From Leucobacter sp. cx-42 (GTDB lineage Bacteria; Actinomycetota; Actinomycetes; Actinomycetales; Microbacteriaceae): 64,000 nucleotides of DNA. The translations under genes were made by a program, and so were the position numbers. This document shows, piece after piece, positions 18,901 to 27,024 of this stretch (positions are counted from its first letter, which is position 1; each line of letters starts with the position of its first letter). The DNA lies in contig NZ_JACVMU010000008.1 in assembly GCF_014529985.1 (NCBI RefSeq), positions 62,001 to 126,000 of the forward strand, in the 5' to 3' direction. Below the pieces are notes generated by a model that worked only from the letters and a program-made list of their open reading frames with translations, did no database searches and was not told the origin of the DNA.

Positions 18901-19030
18901 CCTCGGGCACCCACGTGACCAAACCTCGGAGCTGAGCGAACGTTGGCTCTCACTGTCACGGCGTGCACGAGTCGTGTTCGAGCGCGAGTTCTTCGGCTAT
19001 GCCGAGCCGCCGCTCTATACGGCGTACTGA
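15980..19030 (+). CDS. glnE: Bifunctional glutamine synthetase adenylyltransferase/adenylyl-removing enzyme
   Basis: A 1016-residue protein with two nucleotidyltransferase units separated by helical bundles. The N-terminal unit (adenylyl-removing half in the family) has GMGKCGARELNVVSDVDVIY near residues 228-247. The C-terminal unit (adenylylating half) has GRYGGGELGFASDIDLLAVY near 732-750. Both retain the Asp-x-Asp metal pair. Each half ends with the conserved LGPGG motif (LKLGPGGLRDIEF and LKLGPGGISDVEW). It modifies Tyr of GlnA1 encoded convergently downstream. It is the second gene after glnA2 and probably shares its transcript. Confidence 0.96.
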   Translation: MSTQDPARGRTTGVTLGALAKAGFDRLSEARERLTEVAEAVQVDVPALLDGASWAADPDGALALTERLATDQPGALDCLGDDADRWRRWWMLTGASAALGEFFYRQPGHIARVTQQDGARPTLEQANSELRAAVTSPDSVTILEGEQGSSALRIAYRVLLAELMLWDLCESAAGRALEASRTTSEGLTILAESAIETGLLVARAALEAGSTSTPVSRKRLDALQLAVIGMGKCGARELNVVSDVDVIYVAGTADEETLDGDALIRVATKLASELMRVIHEPGLEPALWEIDPNLRPEGRQGALVRTLGSMRAYYERWAKAWEFQALMKARAIAGDRELGQAFVDFTRPMVWASGGREDFVGSVQRMRERVTEHIALEDVEHQLKLGPGGLRDIEFSVQLLQLVHGQYDDRLQLSGTLESLDALVAGGYVARSDGDRLSEAYQFLRVLEHRLQLRDLRRTALMPRDEDELRVLARASGLADGANALIESWEQVKRDVRRLHLKIFYAPLLSAVSELPDEEFVLGSDEARARLQSIGFRDPDGAFRHLAALTRGTSRRAKIHRNLAPVLLQWLADGTDPDFGLLAFRRVSEANTDKQWYLRLLRDGYEAAERLTGVLSNSRFIADLLETTPDAVSWLERDEQLKPLMLDQLRGEMRALTSRRATLDDAGRALRNVHRREVLRIAMGRTVGVLTEREVSLGLDAAHTALLDSLLLAVREHSDETAASLEVSLIAMGRYGGGELGFASDIDLLAVYRAPEGMPGDKAQRAAIKLVTEMKQLVSDPRFSVDLDFDLRPEGKNGPLARSLSAYRSYYTRWSVDWEAQALLRARAVAGDADLGQDFIELADEIRYPEVFTDAQVREVRRIKARVEAERLPQGANPKLHLKLGPGGISDVEWLVQLLQLQHGAATPAMRTSATLEALSAAVDAGFIEAGDAELLREAWEYASTVRSALKLSSGRASDVLPVDWGQLVGVAGILGHPRDQTSELSERWLSLSRRARVVFEREFFGYAEPPLYTAY

Positions 19031-19205
19031 ACCGACACCAGTTGTTTGGCGACCAGTTACCTTCGGGGTCTGGTCTTTCCTCCGTGTGCCGCCTACTGTG
19101 GGGAGCATGAAGTATTTGCAGCAAATCCTAGAAGCGCTGCTCGCGGAAACGGACTATGAGGTCGCCGACGAAGCAGAGGCCTGAGCGTGAACGCTCTCCC
19201 GACAA

Positions 19206-19255
19206 ACGAGAAAGCCTCGTGGTTCACAGTGAAGTGAACCACGAGGCTTTCTCGT
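19206..19255. terminator. 22 bp hairpin between glnE and glnA1
   Basis: Arms 19206-19227 and 19234-19255 match over 22 bp with a six-base loop. It lies between convergent genes. On the minus strand the arm is followed by TTTGTC and on the plus strand by TATGCG, so it works as a bidirectional terminator in all likelihood. Confidence 0.8.
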
Positions 19256-19282
19256 TATGCGCTACGTGAGAGCGCACCCTAC

Positions 19283-20707
19283 TTAGCAGCCGAAGTACAT
19301 CTCGAACTCGTAGGGGTGGGGGCGGAGCGTCATCGGGACAATCTCGGTCTCGCGCTTGAGATCGATCCAAGTCTTGATGAGCTCTTCGGTGAACACGCCA
19401 CCCTCGAGCAGGTACGCGTGGTCTGCCTCGAGCGCGCTGAGTGCTGCTTCAAGGTTCTGCGGAACCTGGGGGATGCTCTGAGCTTCCTCGGGAGGCAGCT
19501 CGTAGAGGTCCTTATCGATCGGAGCGATCGGCTCAATGCGGTTGCGGATGCCGTCGATGCCAGCCATGAGCTGAGCTGCGAACGCGAGGTAGGGGTTACC
19601 CGACGCGTCAGGCGCACGGAACTCGATACGCTTTGCCTTCGGGTTCGAGCCGGTGAGGGGGATACGAACTGCTGCCGAACGGTTACCGGCCGAGTACGCG
19701 AGGTTGATGGGAGCCTCGTAGCCCTTCACCAGACGGCGGTAGCTGTTGATGGTCGGGTTCGTAAACGCGAGGAGCGACGGTGCGTGGTGCAGAATGCCGC
19801 CGATGTACCAACGAGCGATGTCGGAGAGGCCAGCGTAGCCCTCTTCGTCGAAGAACAGCGGCTCGCCGTCCTTCCAGAGCGACATGTGGGTGTGCATACC
19901 CGAACCTGCATCGCCGAAGACGGGCTTTGGCATGAAGGTCGCGGTCTTGCCCCAGAGCTCTGCGGTGTTCTTGACGATGTACTTGAACTTGAGCAGGTCA
20001 TCTGCCGAGTTCACCATCGTGTCGAAGCGGTAGTTGATCTCTGCCTGGCCGGGAGCACCAACCTCGTGGTGTGCGCGCTCAAGCTTCAGGCCAGCCTCGA
20101 TGAGGCGAACCGAGATGTCGTCACGCAGATCAGCCTGCTTGTCGACGGGCGACACGGGGAAGTAGCCACCCTTGAGGCGAGTCGTATTACCAAGGTTGCC
20201 GCCCTCGACCTTAGCTGCCGAGTTCCAGTACGCCTCTTCCGAGTCGATTTCGTAGAACGTGCGGTTGGGCTTGGTCTCGTAACGAACCGAGTCGAGGATG
20301 TAGAACTCGGCCTCCGGCGCGAAGAACGCGGTGTCTGCAATGCCGGTCGAAGCGAGGAAGCGCTCCGCCTTCTTCGCAACCTGACGGGGGTCCTTCGAGA
20401 AGATCTCACCCGTGCGGGGGTTGAAGATGTCGCAGAGGATGATGAGGGTGCGCTCGGCACGGAACTGGTCGATGTAGCAGGTGGTGACGTCGGGGATCAG
20501 CTGCAGATCACTCTCTGCGATACCTACGAACCCGCGAATCGACGAACCGTCGAACATCTGTCCAACTTCGAAGAAGTCTTCATCAACAGCTACGCCGGGG
20601 ATGTTGAAGTGCTGCTGCACGCCCGGGAGATCTGTGAAACGAATGTCGAGGAACTTGACGTCCGTTTCCTGAATGTAATCGATGACTTCTTGGGGCGTTT
20701 TGAACAT
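19283..20707 (-). CDS. glnA1: Glutamine synthetase I, adenylylation-regulated
   Basis: The main glutamine synthetase (474 residues, type I-beta). It has the FDGSSIRGF loop, [11 protein letters not shown] metal residues, the ATP-binding [18 protein letters not shown], and the adenylylation site DLYELPPEE with Tyr at about residue 402, the target of GlnE. It forms dodecamers in the cytosol. The ATG at 20707 is chosen because TAAGGA lies five bases upstream. The in-frame codon at 20722 lacks one. It lies 47 bases after the RDD-protein gene in the same direction, with no hairpin between, so read-through is possible. Confidence 0.96.
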   Translation of the reverse strand: MFKTPQEVIDYIQETDVKFLDIRFTDLPGVQQHFNIPGVAVDEDFFEVGQMFDGSSIRGFVGIAESDLQLIPDVTTCYIDQFRAERTLIILCDIFNPRTGEIFSKDPRQVAKKAERFLASTGIADTAFFAPEAEFYILDSVRYETKPNRTFYEIDSEEAYWNSAAKVEGGNLGNTTRLKGGYFPVSPVDKQADLRDDISVRLIEAGLKLERAHHEVGAPGQAEINYRFDTMVNSADDLLKFKYIVKNTAELWGKTATFMPKPVFGDAGSGMHTHMSLWKDGEPLFFDEEGYAGLSDIARWYIGGILHHAPSLLAFTNPTINSYRRLVKGYEAPINLAYSAGNRSAAVRIPLTGSNPKAKRIEFRAPDASGNPYLAFAAQLMAGIDGIRNRIEPIAPIDKDLYELPPEEAQSIPQVPQNLEAALSALEADHAYLLEGGVFTEELIKTWIDLKRETEIVPMTLRPHPYEFEMYFGC

Positions 20708-20754
20708 GTGGTTCCTTAGCATCTGAAGACGTACGCGTCGGTACTAGCTTACAG

Positions 20755-21180
20755 TTACGCGGTACGGATGAGTACCGTGCCCGCGATTTTGTCGTGGAAT
20801 CCACGCTGGTCTGAGTCCCAAACCAGCACGGGAATCACGAGGACGAGCAAGACCGTACGCACGATGGGGCGCCAAAGTCCTACCCAGGTCCCATTGAGCG
20901 AAACCACCCGCATGCCAGTAAGGCGATGGCCGAGGGATCCGCCAATAGTGGGAATGAAAACAATCTGAATGAGTGCGAAGAACACAAGGTTCCAGACACT
21001 TGCAAGCTCGCCGCCGATAAGCAGGTAAGCGGGGATAGCTGCAAGCACCCAGTCAATACAGATTGCAAGCAAACGGCGACCTACGCGCCCAACCGACCTG
21101 GGGCCCGACTCGGGAAGACCGAGCCGTTCACCGGGCCACGTACTGGGTGCGAGGTCGCCGAACTTCTGCTGCTGTGCCAC
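20755..21180 (-). CDS. RDD-family membrane protein
   Basis: A 141-residue membrane protein of the RDD family. About 30 hydrophilic residues are followed by VGRRLLAICIDWVLAAI, which holds the first Arg and Asp of the family motif, then a second helix and the conserved GGSLGHRLTGMRVV loop. About three transmembrane segments are visible. The stop codon of the upstream DUF4191 gene is six bases before this ATG, so the two are an operon. Transport or scaffolding roles have been proposed for RDD proteins, but none can be assigned here. Confidence 0.85.
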   Translation of the reverse strand: MAQQQKFGDLAPSTWPGERLGLPESGPRSVGRVGRRLLAICIDWVLAAIPAYLLIGGELASVWNLVFFALIQIVFIPTIGGSLGHRLTGMRVVSLNGTWVGLWRPIVRTVLLVLVIPVLVWDSDQRGFHDKIAGTVLIRTA

Positions 21181-21186
21181 GACGAT

Positions 21187-21882
21187 TTAGCGGGGACGGC
21201 CTGCGGAACGAATACGGTTCGGGTCCATGCCCTTGGGGATGCCAACCGGCGACGCCTGAAGCGACGAGAGACGGTTGAAGACTGCCTGGACCTCGTTGCG
21301 GTTCAGCTTCGGCTTCAGCTTCGTGAGCGTCTTTGAGAGCTTTGCGAGAGGGATGCCACCCTCATCGGGGCCAACGTAGAGGTGTACCACCTCAACGTTC
21401 ATGAGTGCGCGCTTGACCTTGCGCTCTTCTTCCTGAGCCATGCGGCGGGTGCGCTGCAGCGAGCCTTCAGAAATGAGCACGACGCCACCGCGACCAACAA
21501 CGCGGTAGACCGCGTCCTGCTGGCGGTTGATAGCGACGGGAACCTCAGAACCGCGCCAGCTGCGACGAAGTGCGCTCTGGACGATTGCGCCGACCGCACC
21601 TGCGCGGCCCTCGATCTGGCTGTATGCCATTGCCTCTGCACGGCGACCGAGCACGATCATCGCGACGAGGAGACCAACGAGCGCGCCGGTGACGCACCAG
21701 AGGATCCAACCGATCCAGTTCGAGTGCAGGAGGAGTGCGACAAGCACGCCTGCGAGGATCGGGCCAACGAACGACACGATCATGAGGGGCGTCAGCGCCC
21801 GATCATGCACGCGCGTGTTCTGGTAAACCTGCACCATTTGCTTGATGCGGCCCGGTGCCTTCTGCTGCTTTTCCTTTGCCAT
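21187..21882 (-). CDS. DUF4191 membrane protein
   Basis: A 231-residue protein with an N-terminal basic stretch, GRIKQMVQVYQNT, two adjacent transmembrane helices near residues 30-75 and a basic cytosolic C-terminal half that ends RIRSAGRPR. This matches the actinobacterial DUF4191 family, whose gene normally lies between lipA and the RDD-protein gene. The function is unknown. AGAAGG sits only one base before the ATG at 21882, which is short. No better in-frame start is evident upstream. Confidence 0.82.
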   Translation of the reverse strand: MAKEKQQKAPGRIKQMVQVYQNTRVHDRALTPLMIVSFVGPILAGVLVALLLHSNWIGWILWCVTGALVGLLVAMIVLGRRAEAMAYSQIEGRAGAVGAIVQSALRRSWRGSEVPVAINRQQDAVYRVVGRGGVVLISEGSLQRTRRMAQEEERKVKRALMNVEVVHLYVGPDEGGIPLAKLSKTLTKLKPKLNRNEVQAVFNRLSSLQASPVGIPKGMDPNRIRSAGRPR

Positions 21883-22024
21883 ACCTTCTAGAGTACCGCG
21901 TAATCGTGCACGGATTTGACACGTTCGTTCCGAGCCGCCGGTTCTTTCCACAGCGCTGGTTTTTACTCGTTGCCAAGTGACTTGAATTTCGCGAAACTGG
22001 GCGCTTTCGTGAAGGGAGAGCATC

Positions 22025-22492
22025 ATGGCTGGTGAGTCGCGTGAGGGGGCCGCAGCGTGGCACGCGGGGCTGATTCTCGAGGTGTTGCGGCTCGCGGCAG
22101 CGGCGGCAGAGCGCGACCAGTGTCTGGGTGCGCGTCTCGAGCTGCGGTTGAGTGTGCGGAGCCGGCGCGAGGGTGCAGCAGCCGAGGGAACGCGGTTGCT
22201 ACAGCACAACTCCTCAGCCGGCATGCGTGGCTGGTGGAGATGGGCGCGGATCACCCAGATGAGTGTTGCTCACATTCGGTCGGGGCATGACCTTGGATGT
22301 GAGGCTATCGGAGTGTCGCTTGCAGAACTTGAACGGTTCCTCGCGATCCACGACGAGTGCGATGTCACTGAATTCCTGCTTGAGGGCGTGCGTGTGTGCG
22401 TCTCCGAGCTTGCTGATTCTGGGGGAGTGCCGCACGGTTGTGGACTGTTTGAGTTGCTGTCGCACGAGGTGTGCTCACGACTCACTTGGTAA
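22025..22492 (+). CDS. Unrecognised protein, 155 residues
   Basis: I do not recognise a family. The protein is soluble, with an Ala/Glu/Arg-rich N-terminal helix region, a WWRWARITQMSVAHI segment in the middle and five Cys, four of them in the last 50 residues. The frame keeps the high third-position GC of the surrounding genes, and GGGAG lies seven bases before the ATG, so it is probably a true gene. It is alone on the plus strand between two minus-strand genes (sucB side and DUF4191 side), where lipB and lipA stand in many actinobacteria. It does not resemble LipA or LipB. Confidence 0.6.
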   Translation: MAGESREGAAAWHAGLILEVLRLAAAAAERDQCLGARLELRLSVRSRREGAAAEGTRLLQHNSSAGMRGWWRWARITQMSVAHIRSGHDLGCEAIGVSLAELERFLAIHDECDVTEFLLEGVRVCVSELADSGGVPHGCGLFELLSHEVCSRLTW

Positions 22493-22553
22493 GGGGTGAG
22501 TGTATGCGTGCCACATGTGCAGGGAGGAGGCACGCGGCACATAGTCTCCCGAG

Positions 22554-22593
22554 AAAACACTTGAGCCCCCTGGGGTTCCAGGGGGCTCAAGTG
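22554..22593 (-). terminator. Intrinsic terminator after sucB
   Basis: A 16 bp stem (22558-22573 with 22578-22593) with a four-base loop is followed on the minus strand by TTTTCTC. It lies 15 bases after the sucB stop codon. Confidence 0.9.
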
Positions 22594-22607
22594 AGAGAAC
22601 GGGGGTA

Positions 22608-24269
22608 TTAGATACCGAGGTCGTTCTCGAAGTTACCTGCCTCGAGGCGCTGCTTCATCTGGCTGAGGAAGCGTGCGGCATCTGCGCCGTCGATGGTGCG
22701 GTGATCGTACGAGAGTGCGAGGTACACCATCGAGCGGATCGCGATTGCATCGCCCTCGGGAGTCGATACAACGCCGGGCTTCTTCACAACCGCACCGGTG
22801 CCAAGGATGGCCGACTGGGGGAGGAAGACGAGCGGGGTGTCGAAGAGTGCGCCGCGCGAACCGGTGTTCGTCAGGGTGAAGGTGCCACCGCTGAGCTCGT
22901 CCGGGGTGAGCTTGTTGTCGCGGGTGCGCGCAGCAAGGTCAGCGATATCAGCGGCAATTGCCGAGATGTTCTTCGAACCTGCGTCACGGAGGACGGGAGT
23001 CAAGAGACCACGCTCGGTGTCAACTGCGATCGCAATGTTCTCAGTCGAGGGGTAGACAATCTCGTTCTCTTCAACGGTCGAGTTGATGATCGGGAAGGTC
23101 TGGAGGGCCTCTGCTGCTGCAATGGCGAAGAACGGCATGAAGGAGAGCTTGTTGCCCGTCTTCTGCAGGAATTCATCCTTCTTAGCCTGGCGGAGCTGAG
23201 CGACGCGAGTCACGTCAACCTCGACCATGGTGGTGAGCTGAGCGGTTGCCTGCAGCGAAGCTACGGCGCGCTCTGCGATCACCTTACGGAGGCGGGTCAT
23301 CTTCTGACGGGTGCCGCGAAGCTCCGAAACCTCGTGAGCTGCGGGTGCCGTGACGGGGGCAGCGGCTGCAGGAGTCGCAGCTGCAGCCGGCTTGGGCGCG
23401 GCAGCGATGACGTCTTCCTTGCGGATGCGGCCGCCAACGCCAGTGCCAGTAACCTGCTCGAGGTCTACGTTGAGTTCAGATGCGAGCTTGCGCACGATCG
23501 GCGTTACGTAGTTCGGGTTTGATGCGGGTGCCGCTGCTGCTGCTGCGGGTGCAGGCGCAACTGCTGCCGCGGGTGCCACTGCGGGCGCGGGTGCTGCTGC
23601 GGGAGCAGCGACTGCAGGTGCCGCAGGCGCTGCTACGGGTGCGGCGGGTGCTGCTGCAGGTGCGGGAGCACCGCTGCCGACGCGTGCGAGCACTGCGCCA
23701 ACCTCAACGGTCTCATCTTCTTCCACGAGGATTGCCTGGAGTACGCCAGCAACGGGCGAGGGAACCTCGGTGTCAACCTTGTCGGTCGAGACCTCAAGGA
23801 GTGGCTCGTCAACTGCAACGGTCTCACCAACAGCCTTCAGCCAGCGAGTGACCGTGCCCTCAGTGATGCTCTCGCCGAGCGAGGGGAGCACGATGTCCTG
23901 TGCATCTGCGCTCGCTGCTGCGGGAGCTGCTGCCGCGGAGGCGGGGGCTGCTGCTGCAGGAGCTGTGGGGGCGGGGGCTGCCGCCGGTGCTGCAGCGGCC
24001 GGTGCGGGAGCTGCAGGCGCAGCCGCGCCACTGCCGTCGCCAATGCGTACGAGTACGGCGCCGACCTCTGCGGTCTCGTCTTCCTGTACGAGGATTTCCT
24101 CGATTACGCCCGCAACGGGCGAGGGAATCTCGGTGTCGACCTTGTCGGTCGAGACCTCGAGCAACGGCTCGTCAACTGCAACAGTGTCGCCAACGTTCTT
24201 GAGCCAACGGGTAACAGTACCCTCGGTGACACTCTCGCCCAGTGCGGGGAGGACTACCGATTCACTCAT
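22608..24269 (-). CDS. sucB: Dihydrolipoamide acyltransferase (E2) with two lipoyl domains
   Basis: A 553-residue E2 core subunit of 2-oxoacid dehydrogenase complexes. Two lipoyl domains (about residues 1-78 and 122-200) each carry the STDKVDTE loop whose Lys is lipoylated (Lys43 in the first). They are joined by Ala/Pro-rich linkers of 40-60 residues. A peripheral-subunit-binding domain (TPIVRKLASELNVDL) follows near 270. The catalytic acyltransferase domain ends with SYDHRTIDG, with His near residue 523. In actinobacteria this protein serves as E2 for pyruvate and oxoglutarate complexes, and its label as succinyltransferase is by family. It precedes nothing on its strand except the terminator, and lpdA lies 49 bases upstream. 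Confidence 0.93.
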   Translation of the reverse strand: MSESVVLPALGESVTEGTVTRWLKNVGDTVAVDEPLLEVSTDKVDTEIPSPVAGVIEEILVQEDETAEVGAVLVRIGDGSGAAAPAAPAPAAAAPAAAPAPTAPAAAAPASAAAAPAAASADAQDIVLPSLGESITEGTVTRWLKAVGETVAVDEPLLEVSTDKVDTEVPSPVAGVLQAILVEEDETVEVGAVLARVGSGAPAPAAAPAAPVAAPAAPAVAAPAAAPAPAVAPAAAVAPAPAAAAAAPASNPNYVTPIVRKLASELNVDLEQVTGTGVGGRIRKEDVIAAAPKPAAAATPAAAAPVTAPAAHEVSELRGTRQKMTRLRKVIAERAVASLQATAQLTTMVEVDVTRVAQLRQAKKDEFLQKTGNKLSFMPFFAIAAAEALQTFPIINSTVEENEIVYPSTENIAIAVDTERGLLTPVLRDAGSKNISAIAADIADLAARTRDNKLTPDELSGGTFTLTNTGSRGALFDTPLVFLPQSAILGTGAVVKKPGVVSTPEGDAIAIRSMVYLALSYDHRTIDGADAARFLSQMKQRLEAGNFENDLGI

Positions 24270-24318
24270 CGTGATTCTCCGTTCTAAAAATGCTTCGTAA
24301 AAGTTTGTGGTGCGACGC

Positions 24319-25692
24319 TTAGATTGCGTGCAGGGGCTTGCCAGCGAGCTTCAGCATGGTTTCGCCGATGGTCTCGTTCTGTGTCGGGTGACCGTGAACG
24401 AAGGGAGCGACGTCCTCGGGGTACGCCTCCCAGTTCACGATGAGCTGTGCTTCGCCAACGAGTTCGCCGACACGAGCACCAATCATGTGAACGCCAACGA
24501 CGGGGCCGTCAATGACCCGAACTGCCTTGACCGAGCCGGCGGTGCCAAGAATCGAGCTCTTCGCGTTGCCTGCGAGGTTGTACTCGTAGCTGGTCACCTT
24601 GTCAGCGCCGTACTTTTCCTTCGCGGCTGCTTCGGTGAGGCCGACAGATGCGATCTCGGGGTCGCAGTACGTGACCTTCGGGATGTTGACGTCTTCGACG
24701 ATGACGGGGTTCAAGCCAGCGATTTCTTCTGCGACGAAGATGCCCTGCTGGTAGCCGCGGTGTGCGAGCTGCAGCCCGGGAACAATGTCACCAACTGCGT
24801 AGACGCCGGGGACGTTGGTCGCGAGGCGCTCATTTGCGAGCACGAAGCCGCGATCCATTGCAACGCCAACCTCTTCGAAGCCAAGACCTGCGGTGGCGGG
24901 GCCACGGCCCACGGCGACGAGCAAGTAGTCGGCCGAGATTGCCGAGCCGTCTTCGAGGGTGACGGTGACGCTCGAAGCGTCCTGCGTTACCGACTGGAAG
25001 CGAATGCCGGTCTTGAAATCGATACCACGCTTGCGGAATGCGCGCTCGAGCTGCTTCGATACCGACTCCTCCTCGTTCGGAGCGAGGCGGGGAAGTCCCT
25101 CGATGATGGTGACCTCTGCGCCAAACGAGCGCCAGACACTTGCGAATTCAACGCCGATGACACCGCCGCCAAGGACGATGACCTTCTTGGGAACCTCTGT
25201 GAGCTCGAGTGCGTGCTCGCTGGTGATCACGCGGCCGCCGATTTCGAGGCCGGGGAGCGAGCGTGAGTACGAGCCAGTGGCGAGAACAACGTGCTTGCCG
25301 ATGATCTGATCCGCGCCCACCTGTACGGTGTTCGCCGCAACCAGGCGACCCTCGCCGGCAATAACGGTCACGCCGTTTGCCTTGAGGAGGCCCTGCAAGC
25401 CCTTGTGCTTACCTGCCACAAGATTGGTGCGGAATGCGTTCACGCCAGCCATGTCGATGCCAGCAACGTTCGAAATGACGCCGTATGCCGCGCCTTCGCG
25501 AGCCACATCAGCAATCTCAGCCGAGTGGAGGAGAGCCTTCGTTGGCACGCAGCCACGATGGAGGCAGGTGCCACCAAGCTTGTCCTTCTCAATGACCGCT
25601 GCGGTCATGCCCAGCTGTCGTGCGCGGATCGCGGTTGCGTATCCTGCGCTGCCACCGCCGAGAACGACGACGTCAAATTGCTGTTCGGTCAC
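24319..25692 (-). CDS. lpdA: Dihydrolipoyl dehydrogenase (E3)
   Basis: A 457-residue flavoprotein that reoxidises dihydrolipoamide with NAD+. FAD-binding VVLGGGSAGYATA is at the N-terminus, the redox disulfide is in GGTCLHRGCVPTK (Cys43 and Cys48), NAD-binding VIVLGGGVIGVEFA is near residue 170, a second FAD motif VYAVGDI follows near 300, and the catalytic His-Glu pair is in HGHPTQNETIGE near 434-445. The GTG start at 25692 follows AAGGAG by seven bases. It is co-directional with sucB and probably co-transcribed. Confidence 0.95.
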   Translation of the reverse strand: MTEQQFDVVVLGGGSAGYATAIRARQLGMTAAVIEKDKLGGTCLHRGCVPTKALLHSAEIADVAREGAAYGVISNVAGIDMAGVNAFRTNLVAGKHKGLQGLLKANGVTVIAGEGRLVAANTVQVGADQIIGKHVVLATGSYSRSLPGLEIGGRVITSEHALELTEVPKKVIVLGGGVIGVEFASVWRSFGAEVTIIEGLPRLAPNEEESVSKQLERAFRKRGIDFKTGIRFQSVTQDASSVTVTLEDGSAISADYLLVAVGRGPATAGLGFEEVGVAMDRGFVLANERLATNVPGVYAVGDIVPGLQLAHRGYQQGIFVAEEIAGLNPVIVEDVNIPKVTYCDPEIASVGLTEAAAKEKYGADKVTSYEYNLAGNAKSSILGTAGSVKAVRVIDGPVVGVHMIGARVGELVGEAQLIVNWEAYPEDVAPFVHGHPTQNETIGETMLKLAGKPLHAI

Positions 25693-25862
25693 GTGGGCAC
25701 TCCTTATAAAAGCGTTCGTGTACTACATCTTCGTGTATCGATTGCGCCGGGTAAGCGCGCACCCTCTCAGCCTACTACTCGCAGTGCCTTCGGGGAGGAG
25801 ATTGATTGCAGGGTGTTCGCCGGTGGCGGATGCTCGGTCGTTCTGAGGCAAGCCTCCGTAGA

Positions 25863-26891
25863 ATGAGGGCTGTGAGCGAGTCTGTAATTTCTGAGGACAA
25901 CGCGCAGCTGCGCGCGGAAGTTCCCCGCGGCCTGCCCATGGTTGTCGTCCTATCCGGCGTGAGCGATGCCGGTGGTGTGGTGAGTCAACTAGGTGCATAC
26001 TTCGACGAACACAGTTCGCCCCGTGAGGTGATCCGCTTCGATACCGACGTGCTGCTGGACTATCGTGCGCGCCGGCCGGTAATTACCTTTAATAAGGACC
26101 ACTTCGAGGACTATCAGCCGGAGACGCTCACGCTCAGTCTCGCGAGTGATGCCCTTGGTGAGCCATTCTTGCTTCTCAGTGGGTTTGAGCCCGACTTCCG
26201 CTGGGAACGCTGGGTCGACACGATGTTGTTCCTCGTCGATGAGTTCGAAGTTTCTACGACTGCCTGGGTGCATGCGTTGCCGATGCCGGTTCCGCATACC
26301 CGGGACTTGCGCGCAACCATCAGCGGATCGCGAGAAGACCTCATCGAGGAGCACTCGATTTGGCAGCCAACTTCCCGCATCGCGGCAACTGCGGTCCACC
26401 TGCTTGAATATCGACTCTTTGGCATGGGGGAGGGTGTGGCGGGAATCACGTTGCTGATTCCTCACTATTTGGCGGGGAATGAATACCCGGCCGGACTCGT
26501 TGGCGCGCTTGATTACCTCATGGCAGCGACGGGAAAACTCTTCTCCACGGAGGCGCCACGCGAACAAGCCCAGAAGTTCCGCACGCGCGTTGACGAACAG
26601 ATCGGCGAAAACGACGAGACCGTTTCGATGGTGCAGAACCTTGAAGAGCGTTACGACCAGTATGTGCGTGACGCTGAGAAAGGCGCGGGCTCAGTCAGTG
26701 TTGATGGCGAGGAAGTGACTGGCGACGATATCGACGGCCTACCCACGGCGGATCAGCTTGCGAGTGAACTCGAACAGTTCCTTGCCGGACAGATTCCTGG
26801 ACCCGATGACGAACCGGGGGAAACCTGGAATCTGGGCCACAACCCACCAGAACCACCCAATGGCGACGGGTCGCCCGGGGACGTGCAATAA
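25863..26891 (+). CDS. PAC2-family protein (proteasome assembly chaperone-like)
   Basis: A 342-residue cytosolic protein of the PAC2 family. Typical stretches are VVVLSGVSDAGGVVSQL near residues 27-43, FDTDVLLDYRARRP near 59-72, LLLSGFEPDFRWERW near 102-116, and a C-terminal acidic tail. Actinobacterial members are often encoded just before sigA as here. Their function is not established. The ATG at 25863 is weakly preceded by purines. A GTG nine bases downstream is an alternative start. Confidence 0.85.
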   Translation: MRAVSESVISEDNAQLRAEVPRGLPMVVVLSGVSDAGGVVSQLGAYFDEHSSPREVIRFDTDVLLDYRARRPVITFNKDHFEDYQPETLTLSLASDALGEPFLLLSGFEPDFRWERWVDTMLFLVDEFEVSTTAWVHALPMPVPHTRDLRATISGSREDLIEEHSIWQPTSRIAATAVHLLEYRLFGMGEGVAGITLLIPHYLAGNEYPAGLVGALDYLMAATGKLFSTEAPREQAQKFRTRVDEQIGENDETVSMVQNLEERYDQYVRDAEKGAGSVSVDGEEVTGDDIDGLPTADQLASELEQFLAGQIPGPDDEPGETWNLGHNPPEPPNGDGSPGDVQ

Positions 26892-26944
26892 TAGGACGCG
26901 TATACCCATTCATTGATTCGCGACCAAGAAATTGGCTCACGGAC

Positions 26945-26984
26945 TTGACATGGGTTTTCGCACTGTATGCACATTCTCGTTGAG
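26945..26984 (+). promoter_or_regulatory. Candidate sigA promoter with flanking palindrome
   Basis: A perfect -35 hexamer TTGACA (26945-26950) is followed after 15 bases by TATGCA (26966-26971). Just downstream, TTCTCGTTGAGAA (26974-26986) is a short palindrome that could be an operator. The sigA start is about 55 bases further on. Confidence 0.45.
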
Positions 26985-27024
26985 AACGTGCAGACCTCAG
27001 ACGACATCGAGAGAGGCGGGTTGC

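Noticed and set aside
19107-19184. 25-codon frame between glnE and the terminator
   Set aside because: The peptide is plausible in composition, but the GGGGAG is only one base from the ATG and I know no such peptide. I cannot support it as a gene.
19316-20719. 467-codon open frame opposite glnA1
   Set aside because: Antisense shadow of a strongly biased gene. No start site and low-complexity translation.
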